The translations under genes were made by a program, and so were the position numbers. Under the pieces are notes generated by a model. It had not been told where the DNA came from. It saw only the letters and a program-made list of their open reading frames with translations, and did no database searches. From Hamadaea flava (GTDB taxonomy: Bacteria; Actinomycetota; Actinomycetes; Mycobacteriales; Micromonosporaceae), in assembly GCF_024172085.1 (NCBI RefSeq), contig NZ_JAMZDZ010000001.1:4030001-4094000 (forward strand): DNA of 64,000 bases, written 5' to 3'. This document shows positions 48,767 to 56,704 of the stretch, one piece after another; position 1 is the first letter of the stretch; each line of letters opens with the position of its first letter.

Positions 48767-50553
48767 GACGCGATCCGCCAGACGAGGACGTCGCCGGCCC
48801 GTTCACCCGGGCGGCCGACCAGGCGCTGGATCGTCGCCGCGAGCACGGCCCCGTTGGGTGTGCCGTCGGGCAGGAAGATCGCCCCGACCTTCCAGTAGTC
48901 GAGGTCGTTCGCCGCTCCCGACACGTCGAGCGAGTGGATTCGGGGCACCCGGCCGGTCTTGGCCGCCGTCATGATGCGGATCGACGTCGTGGTGTGCGGC
49001 GTGCTGAAGATCGCCTCCCGGTCGGCCGAACGCGGGTCGGGGCCGAGGAAATAGCCCCGGGCCAGGGTGAAGTCCAGTCCGGCCGTGGCCGCCCAGCGCA
49101 TCGCGATCACGTCGCCCCGGGAGGTCGCGTCGGCGTACATGAGACTTGTTCCCGGTGGGGCGTACGCCCGCCAGGTTCCGTCGGCGAGGAATCGTGGCAT
49201 CGGCGTCGCCGGGCTGACCGCGACGGGCCGGGGGGCCAGCGGGACCAGCGAGAAGAGCACGGCCGCGGCAGCGGCCGCGCGGACCGGCCACCACCGTCGG
49301 CGGCCACCCCGGCGCAGCAGCCGATCCAGGCTCACCGCGATGATCACCCCCAACGCCGGGATCACCGCCAGCCCCATCCGGGCCGGCACGACCGAGTCGA
49401 ACAACGGCACCTTGATCAGTTCGTGCCAAGGCCCCGGCGGGCCGATCCGGTGACCGTCCAGCTTCGGGTACGCGCCGAAGGACAGCACGGCGAACCACAC
49501 CGCGGTCGCCGCCGCGACGCGTACGGCCAGGACGCGTACCTGCCAGACGGCGAGCAGACCGAGCATGATCAGCAGTGGCCAGCCGAAGAACGAGTTGGCC
49601 TCGACGGGGTTGATCGCGAGCTTCGCCACCCCCGGGTGCTGTCCGTACGCCGTCACCGGCGGGAACGACACATAGGAGAGCACGTCGAGGCCGAACGTTC
49701 GGCCGACGATCGGCGGTACGCCGCGATAGCTCTGCGGCCCGGCGAACTGCACATACAACGGGTACGCGAGCAGCGCGAAGGCGACCGCCCCGGCGACGGC
49801 GAGCCCGGCGAGGTACCGCCGGCCGGGCTGGAAGATCCGCCGGGGCGTCCCGGCCAGCGTCACCAGCACCGTGATCGCCACCGCCTGCGCCAGCAGGAAG
49901 AGCACCTCTTCGTTGACGAAGAACTGGTACGCCACCAGCAGACCCAGGATCAGCCCACGGCGTACCGGCTGGAGATGAAGGCGCACGACGCACCAGAAGA
50001 TGACCGGGACGAGGGCCTGGGCGACGAGATTGGGGTGGCCCTGGGCCTGGGCTGCCAGGCCCGGCGCGTAGCCGCAGAAGGCCGCGGCGGCCAGCGCGGC
50101 CCAGCGGTTGGCGACCACGTGCCGGGAGAGCACGTAGTACCAGGCGATCGGGGTGGTGATCAGCGCGAGCGTCAGGATCAGGGTGAACGTGAGCCCGGGT
50201 CCGCCGAGGAGGGTGACCGGCGCGAGGGGCACCGCGAAGCCGAGGATCGACGTGTTCGCCATCAGGTTGACCCCGGCCGGCGTGTTCATCTCACTCGCGA
50301 AGAACACGCTCTGGCCGTGCGTCAAGGCGTGCGCGGCGTGCGCGAGCACCCATTCGAAGAATGCCTGGTCGTCCCGATTGACCGTCACCGTGGCAGCGGC
50401 GGGATCGCGCCAGAGCCCAGCGGTGAGCCAGCTGCCCGCCGCGGCGAAAAGCGCTATCGCGACCAGGTCGACAGGCTCGGACCAAGGACGGCGACGTGGC
50501 GGCGACGGCGCTTCGACCTGGGGATCGGCATGAGCCGTAGCCGTGATTACCAT
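48763..50553 (-). CDS. Large multi-pass membrane protein, GT-C-like
   Basis: Membrane protein of 596 residues with about ten to twelve hydrophobic segments and a 130-residue outer C-terminal domain. An early extracytoplasmic loop DDQAFFEWVLAHAAHALTHG carries acidic residues, reminiscent of GT-C glycosyltransferases of the DUF2079/DUF6311 kind, and EMNTPAGVNLMANTS follows. I infer a polyprenyl-sugar-dependent transferase, not proven. ATG 50553 follows GGGGGAA; an earlier in-frame ATG at 50601 is less likely. It is coupled to the MFS gene and divergent from a methyltransferase. Confidence 0.75.
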   Translation of the reverse strand: MVITATAHADPQVEAPSPPRRRPWSEPVDLVAIALFAAAGSWLTAGLWRDPAAATVTVNRDDQAFFEWVLAHAAHALTHGQSVFFASEMNTPAGVNLMANTSILGFAVPLAPVTLLGGPGLTFTLILTLALITTPIAWYYVLSRHVVANRWAALAAAAFCGYAPGLAAQAQGHPNLVAQALVPVIFWCVVRLHLQPVRRGLILGLLVAYQFFVNEEVLFLLAQAVAITVLVTLAGTPRRIFQPGRRYLAGLAVAGAVAFALLAYPLYVQFAGPQSYRGVPPIVGRTFGLDVLSYVSFPPVTAYGQHPGVAKLAINPVEANSFFGWPLLIMLGLLAVWQVRVLAVRVAAATAVWFAVLSFGAYPKLDGHRIGPPGPWHELIKVPLFDSVVPARMGLAVIPALGVIIAVSLDRLLRRGGRRRWWPVRAAAAAAVLFSLVPLAPRPVAVSPATPMPRFLADGTWRAYAPPGTSLMYADATSRGDVIAMRWAATAGLDFTLARGYFLGPDPRSADREAIFSTPHTTTSIRIMTAAKTGRVPRIHSLDVSGAANDLDYWKVGAIFLPDGTPNGAVLAATIQRLVGRPGERAGDVLVWRIAS

Positions 50554-50655
50554 GCTTCCCCCGAATTCCCGATTTAGCCGCATTGTGTCGCGGAATTGCA
50601 CTAGTCCGATATGTCAGAATACGCCGGACGGAACGGTCTACATCGGGGGGTACGA

Positions 50656-51372
50656 ATGACCGCAGTCCTGGAAGGCGACCACGCGACGCAGACGGAAGTC
50701 CTCGAAGGGCTGGCCACCGCGGTGAACCACCGCCAGTGGTTCGTCGAGCTGGCCCTGCCCTACCTCGGCGAGGACCCGATCGAGATCGGCAGTGGACTCG
50801 GCGACTACGCCGAAGCCTGGGCCGCGCACGTTCCCCGGTTCACCGCCGCCGAAGCCAGCCACGAGCGCCTGATCGCGCTCAAGGAGCGGTTCGGCGGCGA
50901 ATCCACCGTCGACGTCGTCGAGATGTTCCTGCCCTCGGCCGACGCGTACGCCGAACACTCGGCCGCCGTCTCGTACAACGTGCTGGAGCACATCGAGGAT
51001 CACGTGGGCGCACTCCGGACGATGGGCCGGCTGGTACGGCCGGGCGGCGCGGTGATCATCATCGTTCCGGCGTTCGAGTTCGCGATGAGCCCGGTCGACA
51101 TCGCCACCGGGCACGTCCGCCGCTACACCAAGGCCACCATGGCCGCCGCGATGACCGAGGCCGGACTGCACGTCGAGCGACTCCAGTACGCCAACGCGCT
51201 CGGCCTGATCGGCTACTACGTCACCACCAGCCTGCTCCGGATGGCGCCCAAGGAAGGCAGGCTGGTCAGCTTCTACGACAGGCTCGTGCTGCCCCTGACG
51301 AAGGCCGCCGAACAGCGCGTACGCCCGCCCTTCGGGCAGTCGGTGTTCGCCGTCGCGCGTACGCCCCGCTGA
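50656..51372 (+). CDS. Class I SAM-dependent methyltransferase
   Basis: Protein of 238 residues. Motif I is IEIGSGLGDYAEAW (about residues 35-48), followed by FTAAEASHERL (acidic end of strand 2) and SYNVLEHIEDHVGALR (motif IV), with GGAVIIIVPAFEFAMSP after it; this resembles methyltransferases attached to glycolipid or polyketide pathways (methyltransferase-11/23 type). ATG 50656 has GGGGGG 5 nt upstream. Divergent from the GT-C-like gene, so the two may act on the same surface molecule. A palindrome closes it. Confidence 0.85.
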   Translation: MTAVLEGDHATQTEVLEGLATAVNHRQWFVELALPYLGEDPIEIGSGLGDYAEAWAAHVPRFTAAEASHERLIALKERFGGESTVDVVEMFLPSADAYAEHSAAVSYNVLEHIEDHVGALRTMGRLVRPGGAVIIIVPAFEFAMSPVDIATGHVRRYTKATMAAAMTEAGLHVERLQYANALGLIGYYVTTSLLRMAPKEGRLVSFYDRLVLPLTKAAEQRVRPPFGQSVFAVARTPR

Positions 51373-51380
51373 CCCGGTGG

Positions 51381-51443
51381 GTGCAGATCAGGTTTATGCA
51401 GGCTGCCGAGGGCCTCGGAAGCCTCCATAAACCTGATCTGCAC
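51381..51443. terminator. Long-stem palindrome (family C, copy 3) between convergent genes
   Basis: Arms 51381-51403 and 51421-51443 (23 bp, one mismatch), beginning GTGCAGATCAGGTTTATG; the loop itself contains a small CCGAGG/CCTCGG hairpin. It is placed between the stops of the methyltransferase and the LysM gene. Confidence 0.75.
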
Positions 51444-51447
51444 GGAA

Positions 51448-53487
51448 CTAGGAGCGGGAGCGGTGACGAGCGCCCGCGATCGGCATCCCGGCGTACTCGG
51501 GATTGCCGGTGTTCGAGGCGAGCGCCCCGAGCTGAGCCCCGGACAGCCGGCACGCCGTCGTGTCGGTGAACGCCAGCCACGGCATGTCGAGCGCACCGCC
51601 CGCGTCGACCTTCACCGACCAGCGGGTGGTGGTCGGATGGGTCGCCACGACCGATACGCCGACCCGCCCGTACTCGGCCAGTTGCGCGTCCAGCTCCTCG
51701 ATCGCGGTGGTGTGCTGACCCCAAGGGTCGGCGACGAACAGGATGTGGGTCGTCCACAGTGAACCGCTGGTGCTGTTGATCCGGGCCGACATCGTGTCGG
51801 CGATGCCGCTCTCGCGCAACACCGACCGGTTGACGACGGCTCGCCGGGCTACCCGGGACAGCGCGTCCTCGACCGACGGGATCGACCGCACCCGGGATTC
51901 GTTGAGCGCGCCGAGCGACCGGGTGTCGCCGCTGTTGAATCCGGTGACGAGCACGGCCGCCGTGTCCGCCCACGCCGCCGTCGCGGCCTCGGCCGCGAGG
52001 TGGCGCAGCAGGTCGTCGCAGTTCTCGGGATCGCCGACCAAGGTCAGCAACCCCGTACGCTCGCTGTCGACCAGCAGCTCCCCGCCTTCGGGCCAGGTGC
52101 CCAGGGTCAGCAGTCCGGGCAAGGGCGCCGGGGCGTCGTCGGGGGCCTCCAACTCGGCGCCACTCGGGAGCGCCCAGGTGTCGGCCGAGCGGGCGGCGTA
52201 CGGCTCGGGCGGGTCGCCGCACGGTGCTGCGAGCACCACGCCCAGCTCACCGGCGTACTGCCAGGCGGCGAAGATGTCCGGCATGGCCCAGGCCGGCCGC
52301 GATCGCAGCCCGAAGGCGAGCCGCCGGAGGCTGGCGTCCAACCGGTCGGCCGTCGCCGCCGGCCGGCGCAGCTTCGGCTCGTAAATCACGCCGGGGAGGC
52401 TCTCGGCCGAGCCGCCAGGAGTCCGGTCAGTCTGCGCCACGATCGGGGGTGCCTGCGCCGGGATCGTCACCGCCGCCGACTCGACCGGCCACTCGACGCC
52501 GACCGGTTCCACGCGCGTGCGTACGCGGTGCTTGCTGACCTGATAGCGATGGATGCGCACGAGCCGGCGTCGCCACAGCACCGCGTGTCCGGCCAGCACA
52601 CCGGCTGCGGCCAGCCCGGCCAGCACGGCCAGCAGCGGACTCACTCCGCCGTCCTCGGCTCGGGCCTTCTGCGTACCACTTGGTGTGCTGGGAGCCGGGG
52701 TGACGGCCGGTGACTCCGCTGCGGAGACCGAGGTCGGCGGGGGCGTGGCGGCCGGTGGTTTCGGCGGCGCGGGCTGGACCAGGCGGCCGGTCGCGTGCCG
52801 CATGGGCCCACGGTCGTGCGCGTCGACCGGGAGCGTGAGCTTCCACCCTGGACGGATCAGGTTCGGGTTGCGGACGAGCTTGGGGTTCAACGCCGCGATC
52901 TGGTGGTAGCGGTCGAAGTCGCCGGTGAAGCGCTGGGCGATCTTGCCCAGGTAGTCGCCGCGCTTGACGGTGTAGACCGGCCGTTGGATGACGACCGCCT
53001 GCTGCCGCGCCACCGTCTGCTGCACCACCGTCTGCTGCACCACCGTCTGTTGCATTGCCGGCTGGGCGACGGTCGCGATCGGCGGCGCGGGGGCTTGCGG
53101 CAGCGTCATCACGACCGCGGGTGGCGCGACGGGCGCGGCCGAGGCCAGCGCTCCCCCGGTGAAGACCGCCAGGATCGCGCCCACCAACGCGGCCGCGACG
53201 CGTTGCTGCATCCGCAGGCCGCGCACGCGGATCGCCCGGCCGCGCAGCCGCGCCGGGATCTCCAGCAGCACGCCCGCGGCGAAGCTCACCCAGGCCAGCC
53301 AGCCCACGATTGTCAAGATCCGCGGAACCAGCGAGCCGTCGTCCGGCGCGGCCAACGCGTTGCCGATCTCCGCCCAGGAGGGTACGCGATCAGGCAGCGA
53401 CCCGACCCGGAGAAGCAGCAGCGGTGCCCCCACTACCAAGGCCAGCAGCCCCAGCAGGGCGGCGACGGCGGTGACCAGCCGGCGCAT
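51448..53487 (-). CDS. LysM-domain membrane protein of the Tad locus
   Basis: Protein of 679 residues closing the Tad gene row. Two N-terminal membrane segments, a QQTVV-repeat linker (about 147-160), one LysM domain (about 171-220: YTVKRGDYLGKIAQRF to LIRPGWKLTLP), a Pro/Thr-rich stretch, a third membrane helix (LLAVLAGLAAAGVLAGHAVLW) and a C-terminal domain of about 300 residues with an AfsR-neighbour-like look but no DNA-binding or BTAD region. LysM binds peptidoglycan, so it may anchor or open the wall for the pilus. ATG 53487 has GGAGGAG upstream. Confidence 0.85.
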   Translation of the reverse strand: MRRLVTAVAALLGLLALVVGAPLLLLRVGSLPDRVPSWAEIGNALAAPDDGSLVPRILTIVGWLAWVSFAAGVLLEIPARLRGRAIRVRGLRMQQRVAAALVGAILAVFTGGALASAAPVAPPAVVMTLPQAPAPPIATVAQPAMQQTVVQQTVVQQTVARQQAVVIQRPVYTVKRGDYLGKIAQRFTGDFDRYHQIAALNPKLVRNPNLIRPGWKLTLPVDAHDRGPMRHATGRLVQPAPPKPPAATPPPTSVSAAESPAVTPAPSTPSGTQKARAEDGGVSPLLAVLAGLAAAGVLAGHAVLWRRRLVRIHRYQVSKHRVRTRVEPVGVEWPVESAAVTIPAQAPPIVAQTDRTPGGSAESLPGVIYEPKLRRPAATADRLDASLRRLAFGLRSRPAWAMPDIFAAWQYAGELGVVLAAPCGDPPEPYAARSADTWALPSGAELEAPDDAPAPLPGLLTLGTWPEGGELLVDSERTGLLTLVGDPENCDDLLRHLAAEAATAAWADTAAVLVTGFNSGDTRSLGALNESRVRSIPSVEDALSRVARRAVVNRSVLRESGIADTMSARINSTSGSLWTTHILFVADPWGQHTTAIEELDAQLAEYGRVGVSVVATHPTTTRWSVKVDAGGALDMPWLAFTDTTACRLSGAQLGALASNTGNPEYAGMPIAGARHRSRS

Positions 53488-53509
53488 GGCTCCTCCTCTC
53501 CCCGAAGAC

Positions 53510-53911
53510 TCAGCCGACCAGCAGAACGGCGGTGGCCGCCCCGGTCGCGTACCAGGTCCGGCCGCCCAGGAAGGGGAAGCCGGACGGATTGTCGTAGCCG
53601 ACGGTCGCGGTGACCTCGACGCTCTGCCCGTCACCGGCGACGGTCACGGTGCCGGACGCGCCCGCGTCCCGCAGGTACGCCTCCGCGACGAGCCGCGCCC
53701 GGGCCGGATCGATCCGTTTCTCGTCGCCCTCGACGGCGGGCGGCAGTTCGATGGCCTGCCCGGCGGCGCGGGCGGCCTCGGCGGCGATGTTGTCCGCCCG
53801 CTGGTACGCCCGCACCCGCCCGCCGCCGACGACGATCAGCAGGAGAATGGTGACCCAGCCCAGCGCCATGATCGAGAAGAACACCGAGACGCTGCCCCGA
53901 CTCCGATTCAT
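53510..53911 (-). CDS. TadE/TadG-like pseudopilin (Rv3654c type)
   Basis: Small secreted protein of 133 residues. A processing-type N-terminus RSRGSVSVFFSIMALGWV, in which Gly precedes a hydrophobic helix, resembles the Rv3654c-like helicase/secretion-neighbourhood TadE-like proteins. The +5 Glu of class III prepilins is replaced by Phe. Likely a minor component of the Flp machine. It overlaps the previous gene by 4 bp. Confidence 0.8.
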   Translation of the reverse strand: MNRSRGSVSVFFSIMALGWVTILLLIVVGGGRVRAYQRADNIAAEAARAAGQAIELPPAVEGDEKRIDPARARLVAEAYLRDAGASGTVTVAGDGQSVEVTATVGYDNPSGFPFLGGRTWYATGAATAVLLVG

Positions 53912-54342
53912 GAGCGGGTCCGGTAGGTGTCGAGGGGACTCACGAAACTCGAGCTGAGCCGGATCACCCCGGGCAGGTCCAGAATCGCGACGTCGCGGAG
54001 CTCGGCGTCGCAGGTGACCGTCACCCGCACGGAAGCGGGCTGCCCCACCGGTACGCCGAACCCGCTCACGTCGACGTCCACGACGACCGGCGTACGGCAG
54101 GTGATGCCCTGCGCGTCGAACGAATCCCGCGCGGCGGTCTGCGCCCGGACGGTCGCGTCGCGGGCGTTGCGGGCCAGGCTGGCCGTCCGGGCCGCGTCGA
54201 AGGCCGCCGCGTCCGCGGCCTGCTTCGCGATGGCGTACCGGCCGGCGATGAGCGCGCTGGCGAAGAAGGCGAGCACCGCCGGGGTGAGGATCGCCAGCTC
54301 CACCGCGATCGCCCCAGCCGCCCGATCCCCGCGCCGGATCAT
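53908..54342 (-). CDS. TadE-like minor pilin
   Basis: Protein of 144 residues with prepilin-like N-terminus RAAGAIAVELAILTPAVLAFF: cleavage after Gly would place Glu at +5 of the mature helix, the class III hallmark. The outer part has two Cys (GITCRTP, VTVTCDAEL) that may pair. ATG 54342 overlaps the preceding stop by 4 bp; the frame beyond is not used. Confidence 0.85.
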   Translation of the reverse strand: MIRRGDRAAGAIAVELAILTPAVLAFFASALIAGRYAIAKQAADAAAFDAARTASLARNARDATVRAQTAARDSFDAQGITCRTPVVVDVDVSGFGVPVGQPASVRVTVTCDAELRDVAILDLPGVIRLSSSFVSPLDTYRTRS

Positions 54343-54725
54343 GGGATCCACCGCTCGATGGGGCCGGACGCCGACTGGCGTACGTGGAAGGTCATCCACG
54401 GCAGCACCGACTGCGCCTCCCCGGTGACGACGACCTCGACGCGGTCGCCGGTGATCCGGGTGGTCACGGTCGTGTCGGTCAGGGCCGGCCCGATCTGGTC
54501 GAGAAACCGCTGGGCCTCGGCGTCACCGGTCGCCGGGGACGCGCCGTAGAGCCGGGTCGCGTTGGCGCCCTGGGTCGCCGCTCCGAGCGCGACCGAGTGG
54601 GCGTACCAGACGAGCGAGGTCTGCACGATCATGAAGGTCAAGGTGAGGATGGGACCGGTGAGGATGGCGAACTCCACCGGCCCCTCCCCGCGGAGTGGAC
54701 GGCGCCAGAACCGGCTGCCGATCAC
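54339..54725 (-). CDS. TadE-like minor pilin
   Basis: Protein of 128 residues. RGEGPVEFAILTGPILTLTF shows Gly followed at +5 by Glu and at +6 by Phe, an orthodox prepilin peptidase site. The first half strongly resembles the N-terminus of the neighbouring pilin (both contain RGEGPV), which suggests gene duplication. GTG 54725 overlaps the pilin stop (GTGA). Confidence 0.85.
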   Translation of the reverse strand: MIGSRFWRRPLRGEGPVEFAILTGPILTLTFMIVQTSLVWYAHSVALGAATQGANATRLYGASPATGDAEAQRFLDQIGPALTDTTVTTRITGDRVEVVVTGEAQSVLPWMTFHVRQSASGPIERWIP

Positions 54726-54904
54726 GGCGTCGTCGGGACCTTGTCGAGCCAGCCCTGCGCGATCCCGCGAACACCCCAGTAGACGAGGACCGCGACCGCG
54801 CCGATCAGGGCCACCAGGATGACGTAGGGGACGGGTCCTTCGCCCCGGTCCCGCTTCGCCGGATGCATCAGCTCGCCGAGGCGGGCGTACAGCTTGTATC
54901 GCAT
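54722..54904 (-). CDS. Flp-type major pilin candidate
   Basis: Protein of 60 residues, the size of Flp prepilins: a charged leader (MRYKLYARLGELMHPAKRDR), then RGEGPVPYVILVALIGAVAV and a short tail. Gly-Glu-Gly-Pro-Val-Pro-Tyr aligns with the G|xxxxEY site of Flp, but the +5 Glu is Pro here while +6 Tyr is kept. It sits between tadC and tadE as expected of the pilin gene. Either an atypical major pilin or a pseudopilin; the true Flp could lie elsewhere. Confidence 0.75.
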   Translation of the reverse strand: MRYKLYARLGELMHPAKRDRGEGPVPYVILVALIGAVAVLVYWGVRGIAQGWLDKVPTTP

Positions 54905-54923
54905 CGCTTTTCCTCTCCGTGCC

Positions 54924-55808
54924 TCAGGTGGTGGCGAACAGGTTGGCCATGATGGGGAACAGGGCCAACGCCAGCAGGACCATGACCAGCATCGTGGCCG
55001 GGATGTCCAATTTGGAGGAGCGTTTCTTCGCCTCCTCCAGGGCGCGTACGCGGGCCTGGTCGCGCAACGACTCGGCCTGGGCCCGCAAGGTGCGATAGAC
55101 CTGCGCGCCGTCCGATCCGGCGCTGCGCATGATGTCGGCGTACGCCGAGAGTTCGTCCACCCCGATGGCCAGGGCCAGCGCCCGCAGTTCGTCCCAGGGC
55201 GGTGTCATCTGGAGTTGCGCGGTGAGCAGCGCCGACCGGAGCCGGGCGTACGGCCAGCCCTGGCAGATCTTGGCCGCCCGTTCCATCGCCTCGACCGCGC
55301 CGTGGCCCGCCCGGACCTGGTGCGCGGCCAGCGTGACGTAGGTGCACAGGGCCCGGACGAATTCCGACCGCGCCGACGCCGCCGCAACCCGCATCGACCG
55401 ATGCGCGAGCCAGCCCGCCCCGGTGGCCAGCGCCAGCGAGATGAGCAGCGGAACCGCGGGCGAGAACGGCGCTCGCAGGATCACCGCGCCGACCGCGATC
55501 AGGCCGGGCAGCAGCATGGCGGCGAAGCCCACCGAGACGACGGTGGTCGCGTGCGCCTGCGGCGTCCGGTTGAGGATCTCCAGATCCTGCTTGGGCAGGT
55601 CGACCCAACTCCACCACTCCCGGTCGGCCGGGGCATGCGACGGCGCGGCGAGGCCCGGCAAGCCGGGCGCGGCCGGCGTGTGCAGCCGGCGCAGCGCCGG
55701 GCCGAGCGCCGGTTCCGGCGTACGCCACGCGGTGAGCGCCAGGAAGACGCCGAAGCCGACGAGCCCACCGGCGAGCGCGGCGGCGACCACCCAGAGATCG
55801 ACGATCAC
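54924..55808 (-). CDS. tadC: TadC, type II/IV secretion F-domain membrane protein
   Basis: Inner-membrane platform protein of 294 residues. The T2SS-F domain spans about residues 135-290, with the RMRVAAASARSEFVRALCTYVTLAAHQVRAG region (landmark FVRALCTYVTL) and ELSAYADIMRSAGSDGAQVYRTL (landmark GSDGAQVYRTLR) preceding the last two helices. Pairs with TadB to couple the ATPase to pilus assembly. It overlaps tadB by 4 bp. Confidence 0.92.
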   Translation of the reverse strand: MIVDLWVVAAALAGGLVGFGVFLALTAWRTPEPALGPALRRLHTPAAPGLPGLAAPSHAPADREWWSWVDLPKQDLEILNRTPQAHATTVVSVGFAAMLLPGLIAVGAVILRAPFSPAVPLLISLALATGAGWLAHRSMRVAAASARSEFVRALCTYVTLAAHQVRAGHGAVEAMERAAKICQGWPYARLRSALLTAQLQMTPPWDELRALALAIGVDELSAYADIMRSAGSDGAQVYRTLRAQAESLRDQARVRALEEAKKRSSKLDIPATMLVMVLLALALFPIMANLFATT

Positions 55809-56704
55809 GCCGCACCTCCCTCGATCGGCGGCCCGCTCAGCAGCCGGGGACGGCGCTCGGGCAACGACAGCGACCGGATCCAGAGCATCAGCGCGATGTA
55901 GATTCCGGCGAGCACGGCCAGCAGAAGCTGACCGAGGACCGTCCCGTACGCCAGCGCCGCGCCCGCGTTGAACGCGCCGAACAGCGCCACGATCCCGGTC
56001 GCGACGGTGAGGAACTTGACGGTGAACCGGGCCCGCGCCCGTTCGCTGTCGACCGTGGAGCGAGTGGTGATCTCCTCCTGGATCGCGTGCGCGATGTCGA
56101 CCAGCGCGTTGTGGAGGCCGTCACCGGCGTCGGCGAGCTGCAGGATCAGCGGGGCCACCACTTCGTCGCAGCTGTAATCGTCGAGTTCGTCGGCGAACGC
56201 CCGCAACGCCGCCACCGGATCGACCCCGGCCTGCAGGCGTACGGCGAGATTGCGTACCTCGGGTCCGATGAGGGGCACCGTCGTCGTGCGGGCGGACGCC
56301 ACGATCGCGGCCTGCAAACCGAGTCCGTTGTGGACGTAGTCGCCGACCCGGCGGGTCCACGCCTCCAGCGCGCCGAGGCGGGCGATCGCCCGTTTCTCCG
56401 CACCGGCCGCCGAGAGCAGCCAGGGCAGCCCCGGTACGGCGAGCAGCGCGATCGCCGCGCCGACCGGCCAGCCGGTGAGGAACCAGGTCGCCGCGCCGGC
56501 CCCGACCCCGCCGAGCACGAGCGCGGCCCGGAGCCGGGCGTGCGCCGGGTCGTCGATCCGGTCGCCGGTGACCATCCGGCGTAGCCACAACGCCGTCGGC
56601 GACGGCGGCCCGGCCGGCTTCCGCGTCCCCACACCGAAGGCCACTGCCAGCGCCATACCGCCGCCGAGCAGGAGGAGGGCGAAGATCGCCAGCAGCTCGA
56701 TCAT
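55805..56704 (-). CDS. tadB: TadB, type II/IV secretion F-domain membrane protein
   Basis: Second platform protein, 299 residues, with a T2SS-F domain (LEAWTRRVGDYVHNGLGLQA at its start, ARFTVKFLTVATGIVALFGA before the last helices) and four membrane segments. It overlaps the ATPase gene by 4 bp upstream and tadC downstream, the normal tadABC order. Confidence 0.92.
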   Translation of the reverse strand: MIELLAIFALLLLGGGMALAVAFGVGTRKPAGPPSPTALWLRRMVTGDRIDDPAHARLRAALVLGGVGAGAATWFLTGWPVGAAIALLAVPGLPWLLSAAGAEKRAIARLGALEAWTRRVGDYVHNGLGLQAAIVASARTTTVPLIGPEVRNLAVRLQAGVDPVAALRAFADELDDYSCDEVVAPLILQLADAGDGLHNALVDIAHAIQEEITTRSTVDSERARARFTVKFLTVATGIVALFGAFNAGAALAYGTVLGQLLLAVLAGIYIALMLWIRSLSLPERRPRLLSGPPIEGGAA

